Positions 1-5,653 of a stretch of DNA of 5,653 nucleotides are shown here, piece by piece. Within the stretch, counting starts at the first letter, position 1, and the number at the start of each line of letters is the position of its first letter. Made by a program: the position numbers and the translations under genes. The notes beneath the pieces were generated by a model. It was not told the DNA's origin. It saw only the letters and a list, made by a program, of their open reading frames with translations, and made no database searches. The DNA comes from Candidatus Poribacteria bacterium (lineage in GTDB: Bacteria; Poribacteria; WGA-4E; WGA-3G): positions 1 through 5,653 of the forward strand of contig VXXH01000832.1 in NCBI GenBank assembly GCA_009835515.1. Direction: 5' to 3'.

Positions 1-447
1 GTTAACTTCGTCACAGTCAGCAACGGTGGATGGGATAACCACAACAACATCTTCTCATCCCTGCCCGGGAAACTCAACGCTTTCGATCAGACGATGGCTA
101 CCTTAATCACAGATCTCAGCGATCGCGGATTATTGGAAACCACGCTCGTCATCGCGATGGGTGAGTTCGGCAGAACGCCGGTCATCAACAGAAACGCTGG
201 ACGGGACCATCATTCCCGCGTCTTCTCGATCATGCTCGCCGGAGGCGGTGTCCAAGGTGGACAGGTCATCGGTGCTTCCGATCCGCTTGGGATGGAACCT
301 GCTGAAACGCCGGTACGCCCCGAAGATTTATCAGCCACACTCTATCAATCCCTCGGTGTTGATTATAATGAACACCTGGAATCACCAGATGGAGTCCGTA
401 TTGTCCTTTCGCGCGGTGGTAGACCCATCCGTGGTGTACTGAGTTAG
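1..447 (+). CDS. DUF1501 family protein, C-terminal part (5' end outside window)
   Basis: The reading frame is open from base 1 and ends at TAG 445-447, giving 148 residues of the C-terminal part. Family hallmarks are visible in order: GGWDNH (visible residues 9-14), a helix followed by DLSDRGLLETTLVIAMGEFGRTP (pieces at 38-60), AGRDHHSR (66-73), LAGGGVQGGQVIG, and a PVRPEDLSATLYQSLGVD block before the usual short glycine/proline tail. DUF1501 belongs to the sulfatase/alkaline-phosphatase-like fold group; the Asp/His of GGWDxH, Glu of GEFGRTP and Asp/His of GRDH are the likely metal-site residues. Members are typically Tat-exported and often sit beside DUF1549/DUF1553 cytochrome genes in Planctomycetes; neither the N-terminus nor such a neighbour is visible here. 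The actual reaction is unknown for the family. The C-terminus looks complete. The next gene starts 249 bases downstream on the same strand. Confidence 0.93.
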   Translation, partial: VNFVTVSNGGWDNHNNIFSSLPGKLNAFDQTMATLITDLSDRGLLETTLVIAMGEFGRTPVINRNAGRDHHSRVFSIMLAGGGVQGGQVIGASDPLGMEPAETPVRPEDLSATLYQSLGVDYNEHLESPDGVRIVLSRGGRPIRGVLS

Positions 448-696
448 GTGCGATTTTGCGGCGTACTCGCCCAAATTTGGTTTCCCACACGCGGAGACCA
501 AATGTTGCTTTGCAGTGAGAATGCTTTACATTTGCGATCTGCATGCTAATCGCTTACCAAACAACGGGCTGAAGATTAGAGGGATTCGCATCGAAGAATA
601 GAAGGATAGAAGGACAGAAGGGGGAAGGGACCACCCTAATTCTTTTATCCTTCCAATCCTTGCTACCTGCCTTCTAATCTTTAACCCCATAAAAAA
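448..696. other. Intergenic region with purine/pyrimidine-rich imperfect hairpin
   Basis: No gene is supported in these 249 bases. Four 8-bp purine-rich units lie in tandem at 593-624 (GAAGAATA, GAAGGATA, GAAGGACA, GAAGGGGG), and a pyrimidine-rich run follows at 640-688. The two halves are partly complementary: AAGATTAGA at 572-580 pairs exactly with TCTAATCTT at 673-681, and GAAGGATAGAAGG at 601-613 pairs with 641-653 with two G-U pairs. The whole could fold as an interrupted hairpin of about 110 bases just upstream of the WD40 gene. No convincing promoter, Shine-Dalgarno or clean terminator was seen. It may be a leader structure or a decayed palindromic repeat element. Confidence 0.55.
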
Positions 697-1842
697 ATGC
701 GTCATATTGCTTTCGTTACGCTCCGTAACATAGGAACCCTAATAGCAGCGTCCTATATTATCTTTGCAATGCCGATCGGTTTTGCAGACCAACCGCTGTC
801 TCCCATTTGGTCACTTGAATTTAGTCCTGATGGGAAAGCGCTTGCTGTCGGCAAATATCAGTGGATTGAACTCTGGGATCTGGAGACACAAAGTATTATT
901 CACACCTATGAACCGCATGCGGGTGAGGTCCGAAGTCTCAAGTTCAGCGAGGCACGCCATCACGATGATCGTGATCGCGTGACCTCACAAGCAGCAGCGA
1001 ATAATCAGGAGACATCGTCATTGTGGCTCTATGCAGGCGGGGGTGTTGCCGCCCAAAGCGGTGAAATACGAATTTGGGATGTCGCCTCTGAAGAACTCAT
1101 AAAAAGCTTCGAGGTTCACGGTGATACCATTGAATCTATTGCACTCAGCCCGAGTAACACAACCCTGCTCACTGCCAGCATGGATGAATATAGTGCTGTC
1201 ATTGATGTGACGCTGCTTGAGGATACCGAAGATCCAATAGACAAACAAGCAAAGTGGCTGACCCAACACGTCGGGAGAGTCCTTTGCACCTTGTACCATC
1301 CACAAGGAACTTACTTTGTCACCGGTAGTGAAGATAAAACCATAAAAGTATGGAACCCTAACACTTTTAACGTCATGGTGAACTTTGATGCAAACGATGA
1401 CGCTGTTTATAGTCTTGCCTATTCAGTTAATGAAGGTGTGATAGTTTCAGGATCTGCCGATAATACCGTCCGGACATGGCGCGTTACACCCGCCGGAGAC
1501 GGCGAAGAGATCGCAGTCGGACGAGATTCACTCGAGATGACTGGGGCGCGCGTTCGTGAATACGACGGGCATCAAGGGGCTGTTTATAGTGTTGATACTG
1601 CACTCGTTTTACCAAGACGCGCAAACAATCAGACGGCTATGATTGCGTCCGGTAGTGCAGACACTTCCGTGATTATATGGAATCTCCGGTCAGGCAACCG
1701 CTATAGCACTTTTGATGAATCGACCGATGCTGTTTACGCAGTAAAGTTCAGTCCGAATGGCGAGTTTGTCGCCGCAGGCGGTCGAGATGGTAAAGTACGA
1801 ATCTGGAATCTCCGCAGACGCACCTTAACACACGAGTTCTAA
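697..1842 (+). CDS. Exported WD40-repeat beta-propeller protein
   Basis: This 381-residue protein has an N-terminal hydrophobic segment (about 11-29) with Arg2 and Arg10 before it and a plausible signal peptidase site after Ala30 (GFA|D), so it is probably exported. The rest reads as about seven WD40 blades. Strand-d WD-type ends are at W60-D61, W127-D128, W219-N220, W261-R262, W328-N329 and W370-N371, with blade 3 degenerate (163-171, no Trp). Repeated SPDG/SPNG, GSxDxT and HxGxV motifs support this. Blade 2 carries a polar insertion (about 85-108). The protein ends right after the last blade, so there is no extra catalytic domain: the role is probably protein-protein scaffolding. The start is fixed by an in-frame TAA at 682-684, ATG 697 being the first ATG after it; the next Met (M25) would remove most of the signal peptide. 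No Shine-Dalgarno is visible, only an A-run. Partners are unknown; the neighbours suggest an envelope complex. Confidence 0.92.
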   Translation: MRHIAFVTLRNIGTLIAASYIIFAMPIGFADQPLSPIWSLEFSPDGKALAVGKYQWIELWDLETQSIIHTYEPHAGEVRSLKFSEARHHDDRDRVTSQAAANNQETSSLWLYAGGGVAAQSGEIRIWDVASEELIKSFEVHGDTIESIALSPSNTTLLTASMDEYSAVIDVTLLEDTEDPIDKQAKWLTQHVGRVLCTLYHPQGTYFVTGSEDKTIKVWNPNTFNVMVNFDANDDAVYSLAYSVNEGVIVSGSADNTVRTWRVTPAGDGEEIAVGRDSLEMTGARVREYDGHQGAVYSVDTALVLPRRANNQTAMIASGSADTSVIIWNLRSGNRYSTFDESTDAVYAVKFSPNGEFVAAGGRDGKVRIWNLRRRTLTHEF

Positions 1843-1930
1843 TATGGTTTTCGGTTATCGGTTTTCAGTTATCGGTTAAAAGAGATACTTGCTAATCCCG
1901 AACCCTCTTAACTGGTAACTGGTAACTAAT
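1843..1930. repeat. Palindromic element built from 7-bp repeat arrays
   Basis: Directly after the WD40 stop codon come five 7-bp units: GGTTTTC, GGTTATC, GGTTTTC, AGTTATC and GGTTAAA (1846-1880). After a central segment, the right arm has AACTGGT twice (1910-1916, 1917-1923) and AACTAAT (1924-1930). Read on the other strand, the right-arm unit is AGTTACC, a near match to the left-arm unit, so the two arms are inverted arrays and can pair (about 1867-1884 with 1905-1920, with a small bulge). The element ends 3 bases before the Shine-Dalgarno of the next gene. It resembles short intergenic repeats that spread in multiple copies in some bacterial genomes; copy number cannot be judged from one window. 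An effect on mRNA stability or on translation of the downstream gene is possible. Confidence 0.7.
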
Positions 1931-1933
1931 TTC

Positions 1934-1939
1934 GGAGGG
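1934..1939 (+). promoter_or_regulatory. Shine-Dalgarno of the 1016-residue gene
   Basis: GGAGGG lies 9 bases upstream of ATG 1949, a strong site that supports this start. The stretch just before it is the right arm of the heptamer element, so the site could be exposed or masked by that hairpin. Confidence 0.85.
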
Positions 1940-1948
1940 TCTTTCGCG

Positions 1949-4900
1949 ATGCTTACCAATACTATACCCCTTTTGACTAAGCAATATAGCCTTGCAAGTA
2001 CAATCCGAACGCTTTTTACATTGCTCTTTATTTTTATGACGCTTCCCGTCTTCGCACAAGGTACCCCGCGACTTAATTCTCTTTTCCCGGCGGGAGGACA
2101 ACCCGGAATGACCGTTGAGGTCGCCATCCAAGGTTCTGATTTAGAGGGCGCGCACCGCGTCATTGTTGAAGGAGAATCTGGGATTACCGCGCAACTTCAT
2201 CCCGCTGGTGGTGAAGTTGATGATACGCATAAACCCGTCTTTGACGCGAATTGTGGGCAGTGCCACGAACTCCGCTCTCCGAGTAACAGGTCAATGACCC
2301 CGGCGCAGTGGAAAGCCACTGTTCAACGGATGATTACGGAGAAGGGCGCAGAGATCAGCGCCGAAGCACAGACGCAGATTGTTGCCTATCTTTCATCGGC
2401 GGCAAGAGCCAGTGCTGGATTAACCGCCGAATTATCTATCGCACCGGATGCCCCCATCGGGCTTCGCGAAATTCGGATTGTCGGCAAGCACGGCACCTCC
2501 ACCGCATGGCCCTTTGAGGTGAGTCACACCCCCGATGTCATTGAAACCGAGTCGAATAACGACCCAGAATCCGCTACCACTATTGAGCTACCAAGCCTTA
2601 TCAATGGGGTCGTGAATCCCGGTGGCGACGAGGATTATTACGTTTTTCAAGGAAGCAAAGGACAACGATGTGTGTTTAGTGTCAAAGCATACCGCCTTAA
2701 CAACATCAGCCAACAATTCTTTAATCCAACGATCTCTGTTTTTGATGCGAAGGGTGTTGAACTCGCACGCAGTAACGGGTTCTACAGTCTTGATCCGCTC
2801 ATTGATATAACGCTTCCTGACGACGCTCCCTATCTCCTACGCATTCGTGATCTATTGCATCGCGGCAATCCAGATTCCGTTTACCGGTTAACGGGTGGTG
2901 TTCTTCCGTACAATACCTATCTTTTCCCTGCTGGTGGAACCGTGCCTCTTGGTGGAGACACGAAGGCTGCAAGTCTAACAGAGGCAACAGGCTCTCTTGC
3001 ATACGGACCTCCCGTCCCTGCGAAAACCAACATTATTCAGTGTGTGATTGGCGGGGAAAATCTACCCGAAACGGAGTGGCAGGTCGAGTTGACTGCGGAT
3101 GATCAACCCGGTCTTAAACAGATTCGTACCCCGTACGGCATCTTTCCGTTTGTTATCAATGCCCACCCTGAAACTGTTGAAGAAAATGTTGAACGTCAAT
3201 CCGCTTCTGACGAACCTGCGACGCAAGATGCCACGACACAATTCACCGAATCCGAAATTCTTTTTGAAACAAAGTGTAGTGCCTGCCATGAACTGCGTTC
3301 ACCGAGCAACCGTGCACTCTCTGCCGAGGAATGGACAAGCACCATTACACGCATGGCGAATAAAGAGAATGCCGACATTACAACGACTGAGCGCGACCGT
3401 ATCATCGCTTTTGTCGCCCAAGAAGCGCAACGTTTAGGCGCACTCATCGCACGTCAACTCGAACACGCACAACGCCTCACAACCCCTGGCGCAATCAGTG
3501 GACGTATCTCAGAACCCGGTGAGGTGGATTACTACCGTTTTACCATTTCAGAAGGCACAAGCCTCGGTCCATGGTGGGTAATCTTCCCATTTGATAACGT
3601 TGATGAAAGGGGGTTTGATACCGTCTATCCCCCTGAAACCGAGATTGATCTCGATAAGGAGTACATCGGCAAAGAGGGACGAAAAATCGGGTGGTATAAA
3701 ACCAATCGTAGGGGGGAGAACGTCTTCTCAAACGTCCCCGAAGACGATGTTACTGGCTATGCCTTGACATACCTCGAATCTGACCGTGATCAGAACTATC
3801 TCTTGTCCCTCGGTTCTGACGATACCATCAAGATTTGGGTGAACGACAAACTTGTTTTCAGCAAATACATCCATCGTCCACTCCGTCGTGCCGACGATGT
3901 TATTCAGCTACCTGTCTCTAAAGGCAGAAACAAGATTCTTGTGAAAGTTACGAACGGCTATGGACCGTGGGGATTTTTCGCGGATATAGGTGGGTATTCG
4001 CTCACTGTCTCTGCAGAACGCCTGAGTTCACCATTGAGTCCATCTCTCACCTTACTCGATGCAGATGGGCAGGTGTTAGCAAATAATGCTGGTATTGGCG
4101 GCAGACGTAACGCTATTATTGATTACAGTTTCAACCAACCCGGCGAGTATGCTGTCCGAGTTGAGGACATTGCTGGAAACGGCGGCGCAGGCTACGTTTA
4201 CCACTTAGATGCCCGTCTAACAAAACCTGATTTTGCCATCGCCGTAACACCCGATAATCCCAATATCGGACGTGGGGGGACGATCTTGTTGAATGTGACG
4301 CTGCAACGTCGCGTTGGATTTACGGAACCAATACGACTCTCCGTTGAAAACTTGCCACCGGGTGTCACTGCCAGCGAAAGCGCAATCCTTTCGGGGACTG
4401 GCGTAACGCAAGGATACATTACACTCACTGCCGCACCCGATGCTGAACTTGAACCTCGCGTCGTTCAGGTTGTCGGTGCCGTCACCACCGCTGCTGGCAA
4501 TGAATATCGTCGCGCCGCAACACCGGTTGAAGTCTACCGAATTCAGAACAACGATCAGACCGTCCGGCGGAAGAACGTTGTCGTCAGTGTTACAGAGACC
4601 GCGCCTATTATGTTATCAACCCAATTAGAGGAGATTGTGGTAACCCCTGATTCACCCATTGATATTATTGTCAAAGTTGATCGGCAAGACGGCAATCGGC
4701 AAAATCTGAACCTTACGGCTGTCGGTTTGCCTTTCGGTGTCCGGCTCCGACGACAAAATACTTTACTCCGAAGGAATCAAACGGAGGCCACCTTAACGCT
4801 CGTGCCAAATATTATCAGGGCTGGTGATAATGAGTTACGGCGTAACCCGTTCATCGGTACGCAGCAGACGCGTCCATACACTGTTGTTGTCAACGCATCG

Positions 4901-4999
4901 GTCGGCCAACGCATCGTAGCGAGCAGCCCTGCCATCAAACTCTGGCTCGGCAGCCGCCCAGATATGGCGCAAGAGGAACAACCACTCGGCGGGAATTAA
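1949..4999 (+). CDS. Large exported modular protein: Ig-like/PPC scaffold with two c-type haem modules
   Basis: The 1016-residue product begins with a signal peptide (hydrophobic about 21-35, cleavage probably after Ala36, VFA|Q). Domains in order: Ig/IPT-like domain 1 (about 40-191), interrupted by a haem module (about 92-153; C102-G-Q-C105-H106); PPC-like domain 1 (about 199-316, with GGDEDYYVF); Ig-like domain 2 (about 321-404, again starting LFPAGG); haem module 2 (about 433-495; C443-S-A-C446-H447); PPC-like domain 2 (about 513-757), split by a foreign domain at about 537-682; then two or more Ig-like beta-domains to the end (about 760-1016). CxxCH is the covalent haem c motif, and M128 and M469 are candidate second ligands. 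The inserted domain carries WWVIFPFDN, GFDTVYPPE, LGSDDTIKIWVNDKLVF and GRNKILVKV, typical of a PA14/glycoside-hydrolase-associated beta-domain in which an amine- or sugar-like ligand might bind. Likely role: a periplasmic or surface cytochrome-scaffold. The electron partner and substrate are unknown. No catalytic peptidase or hydrolase domain is seen. Confidence 0.93.
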   Translation: MLTNTIPLLTKQYSLASTIRTLFTLLFIFMTLPVFAQGTPRLNSLFPAGGQPGMTVEVAIQGSDLEGAHRVIVEGESGITAQLHPAGGEVDDTHKPVFDANCGQCHELRSPSNRSMTPAQWKATVQRMITEKGAEISAEAQTQIVAYLSSAARASAGLTAELSIAPDAPIGLREIRIVGKHGTSTAWPFEVSHTPDVIETESNNDPESATTIELPSLINGVVNPGGDEDYYVFQGSKGQRCVFSVKAYRLNNISQQFFNPTISVFDAKGVELARSNGFYSLDPLIDITLPDDAPYLLRIRDLLHRGNPDSVYRLTGGVLPYNTYLFPAGGTVPLGGDTKAASLTEATGSLAYGPPVPAKTNIIQCVIGGENLPETEWQVELTADDQPGLKQIRTPYGIFPFVINAHPETVEENVERQSASDEPATQDATTQFTESEILFETKCSACHELRSPSNRALSAEEWTSTITRMANKENADITTTERDRIIAFVAQEAQRLGALIARQLEHAQRLTTPGAISGRISEPGEVDYYRFTISEGTSLGPWWVIFPFDNVDERGFDTVYPPETEIDLDKEYIGKEGRKIGWYKTNRRGENVFSNVPEDDVTGYALTYLESDRDQNYLLSLGSDDTIKIWVNDKLVFSKYIHRPLRRADDVIQLPVSKGRNKILVKVTNGYGPWGFFADIGGYSLTVSAERLSSPLSPSLTLLDADGQVLANNAGIGGRRNAIIDYSFNQPGEYAVRVEDIAGNGGAGYVYHLDARLTKPDFAIAVTPDNPNIGRGGTILLNVTLQRRVGFTEPIRLSVENLPPGVTASESAILSGTGVTQGYITLTAAPDAELEPRVVQVVGAVTTAAGNEYRRAATPVEVYRIQNNDQTVRRKNVVVSVTETAPIMLSTQLEEIVVTPDSPIDIIVKVDRQDGNRQNLNLTAVGLPFGVRLRRQNTLLRRNQTEATLTLVPNIIRAGDNELRRNPFIGTQQTRPYTVVVNASVGQRIVASSPAIKLWLGSRPDMAQEEQPLGGN
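2252..2392 (+). repeat. Haem c module, copy A (core, residues 102-148)
   Basis: This 47-codon core runs from CGQCH through the RSPSNR segment, W121, R127-M128 and the IVAYL helix. It aligns without gaps to copy B at 3275-3415 with 19 of 47 identical residues, including eleven of the first thirteen (CxxCHELRSPSNR). It lies between IPT-like strands (ITAQL at 79-83 and LTAELSIAPDAP from 158), so it appears inserted in an Ig-like domain. Confidence 0.85.
3275..3415 (+). repeat. Haem c module, copy B (core, residues 443-489)
   Basis: This is the second copy: CSACH, the same RSPSNR segment, W462, R468-M469 and an IIAFV helix, with spacing identical to copy A. Here the module lies between the end of Ig-like domain 2 (FPFVIN, 399-404) and the start of PPC-like domain 2 (GAISGRISEPGEVDYYRF, 514-531). 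An acidic, Gln/Thr/Ala-rich linker (about 408-432) precedes it. At the DNA level the copies are clearly diverged, so the duplication is not recent. Confidence 0.85.
3557..3994 (+). other. Beta-domain inserted in PPC domain 2 (residues about 537-682)
   Basis: The PPC-like sequence stops after DYYRFTISEG (527-536) and resumes at YSLTVSAERLSSPLSPSLTL (683-702), a stretch that normally follows directly. Between them are about 146 residues with motifs seen in PA14-like or glycosidase-associated domains: WWVIFPFDN (542-550), GFDTVYPPE (555-563), LGSDDTIKIWVNDKLVF (621-637) and GRNKILVKV (659-667). Boundaries are approximate, taken from where PPC similarity breaks by eye. The function is likely ligand or carbohydrate binding, an inference from the motif family only. 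Confidence 0.7.
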
Positions 5000-5072
5000 G
5001 CAGAATAGACGAGAGAAATACTTATTAGGGCTTCTGCCTTCACTGACTACGCCTCAGTTTCTCCAAAACGTT

Positions 5073-5100
5073 TTCGCCGAGGTCCCAGTGCCTCGGCGAA
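5073..5100 (+). terminator. Strong intergenic hairpin, possible terminator
   Basis: TTCGCCGAGG (5073-5082) and CCTCGGCGAA (5091-5100) are perfect inverse complements: a 10-bp GC-rich stem with an 8-base loop, 73 bases after the stop of the large gene. It overlaps by two bases a perfect palindrome AAAACGTTTT (5065-5074). After the stem comes CCTACTTTTC rather than a continuous T-run, so intrinsic termination on the + strand is uncertain; it may instead be a repeat element or an mRNA 3' stabiliser. The rest of this 167-base gap (5000-5166) holds only a weak small hairpin (ACTGA 5042-5046 with TCAGT 5054-5058) and the next ribosome binding site. Confidence 0.5.
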
Positions 5101-5152
5101 CCTACTTTTCAGGACATCATTTATGAGACTTTTGATCACACAATTTTGATGT

Positions 5153-5159
5153 AAAGGGA
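5153..5159 (+). promoter_or_regulatory. Probable ribosome binding site of the last gene
   Basis: AAAGGGA ends 7 bases before ATG 5167. It is weaker than the site at 1934-1939 but well spaced. Together with the in-frame TAA at 5152-5154 it decides the start of the downstream gene. Confidence 0.6.
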
Positions 5160-5166
5160 ATCGGCT

Positions 5167-5653
5167 ATGTGGCAGCTTACCAAAATCGAAGTGTATTCAA
5201 CGAAAACCCTGACGACATTGATATTTCTTCTGACGCTTTTTTCTGTTATTCCTTCTTTCGCGCTCTTTTTCAACTTTGATAATAACAAAAAACCGAAAGG
5301 ATGGAAAGAAGAGGGTGGAAAATGGAAGGTCGAAAATGGGATGTATGTTGGAGAAGAACTCAACGCCGTAGAGGGGGTCGCTCTGATTGGTGAAGCAAAC
5401 TGGACTGACCTTACTATTGAAGCGACTGTCCGGAATGCCGAGGGGAACTGGATGGCATTAGTGGTGCGATGGAAGGATGTTAACAATCACTGTGGGTTGT
5501 GGGTAAATCTGGGGAATAGCACCGCTGAATGGTGGGTTAAAACTGGGGCGTATGCCCAACAGGATGTTGGCGCGATTAAATTAAATAGGGTGAAATATAA
5601 ACTTAAAATCGTTGTTAAAGGCGATACCTTTGAAGGGTATTACAACAACAAGC
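5167..5653 (+). CDS. Secreted concanavalin-like (LamG/DUF1080-like) protein, 3' end outside window
   Basis: The frame opens at ATG 5167, the first ATG after an in-frame TAA at 5152-5154, and runs off the window after 162 complete codons. Residues 14-32 are hydrophobic and end in PSFA|L, a plausible signal peptide cleaved near Ala32. The mature part shows the pattern of the concanavalin-type beta-sandwich used in LamG and DUF1080 (3-keto-disaccharide hydrolase-like) proteins: FDN..KGW, GGKWKVENGMYVG, an EGVALIGEANWTDLTIEATV segment (W79 at base 5401), ALVVRWKDVNNHCGLWVN, and a KLNRVKYKLKIVVKGDTFEGYYNNK region (in pieces near the end). Such domains bind or cleave carbohydrate; catalytic residues cannot be assigned from the fragment, so binding versus hydrolysis is open. 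It follows the large haem protein by 167 bases with a hairpin between, so it may be a separate transcription unit or a read-through partner. Confidence 0.8.
   Translation, partial: MWQLTKIEVYSTKTLTTLIFLLTLFSVIPSFALFFNFDNNKKPKGWKEEGGKWKVENGMYVGEELNAVEGVALIGEANWTDLTIEATVRNAEGNWMALVVRWKDVNNHCGLWVNLGNSTAEWWVKTGAYAQQDVGAIKLNRVKYKLKIVVKGDTFEGYYNNK

Noticed and set aside
161..442. Open frame on + strand overlapping the DUF1501 gene
   Set aside because: It is a shadow in another frame; the DUF1501 frame has clear family motifs over the whole stretch.
448..696. tRNA or small RNA gene in the gap
   Set aside because: No cloverleaf or T-loop signature was seen; only the purine/pyrimidine hairpin is present.
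1846..1930. CRISPR-like array
   Set aside because: The units are 7 bp with no spacers and are arranged as inverted arms, so this is a palindromic repeat and not CRISPR.
1876..2163. Two overlapping - strand frames across the WD40/haem-protein junction
   Set aside because: They run through the heptamer repeat and the signal peptide of the large gene, with no coding signature of their own.
3099..3437. 112-codon + strand frame inside the large gene
   Set aside because: It is out of frame with the convincing CxxCH-bearing frame, and its basic, Arg/Leu/Asn-rich composition is typical of a shadow frame.
5101..5166. Promoter for the last gene
   Set aside because: AT-rich stretches such as TTTTGATCACACAATTTTGATG occur, but no -35/-10 pair with usual spacing could be defended.
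5136..5486. 116-codon open frame on the - strand at the start of the last gene
   Set aside because: It has low-complexity Phe/Ser/Pro-rich content and no domain signature; the + strand frame has a ribosome binding site, a signal peptide and concanavalin-like motifs.

Overview
The window looks like part of a bacterial cluster for exported, cell-envelope proteins, of the kind abundant in Planctomycetes and in Candidatus Poribacteria (often sponge-associated). The basis is the gene content: a DUF1501 protein, an exported WD40 propeller, a very large protein built from Ig-like/IPT, pre-peptidase C-terminal (PPC) and c-type haem modules, and a secreted concanavalin-like protein. Base composition is mixed (about half GC by eye). 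Heptamer-based palindromic sequence between genes also fits my impression of Poribacteria. The taxon is an inference; no marker gene is present.

Layout, all genes on the + strand: (1) 1-447, C-terminal 148 residues of a DUF1501 protein whose start lies outside the window; (2) 448-696, a non-coding gap with a purine-rich 8-bp tandem run facing a pyrimidine-rich run, able to fold into a long imperfect hairpin; (3) 697-1842, a complete 381-residue WD40 protein with a signal peptide and about seven blades; (4) 1843-1930, a compact element of inverted 7-bp repeat arrays filling nearly the whole gap before the next ribosome binding site; (5) 1949-4999, a 1016-residue exported modular protein with two CxxCH haem modules and a further domain nested in its second PPC domain; (6) 5000-5166, a gap with a perfect 10-bp-stem hairpin; (7) 5167 to the window end, the first 162 residues of a secreted beta-sandwich (LamG/DUF1080-like) protein.

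Three of the four products have a visible signal peptide, and DUF1501 proteins are commonly Tat-exported, although that end is not visible here. The cluster therefore probably works in the periplasm or at the cell surface. The two haem motifs suggest that the large protein takes part in electron transfer or redox chemistry while its Ig/PPC scaffold and inserted beta-domain bind polymer or partner proteins. The WD40 propeller would be a protein-interaction platform, and the last gene may bind or process carbohydrate. The substrate cannot be read from the sequence. The most striking feature is the architecture of the 1016-residue protein: two Ig-haem-PPC series in tandem, with the haem module at a different insertion point in each, and a second kind of domain splitting PPC2.
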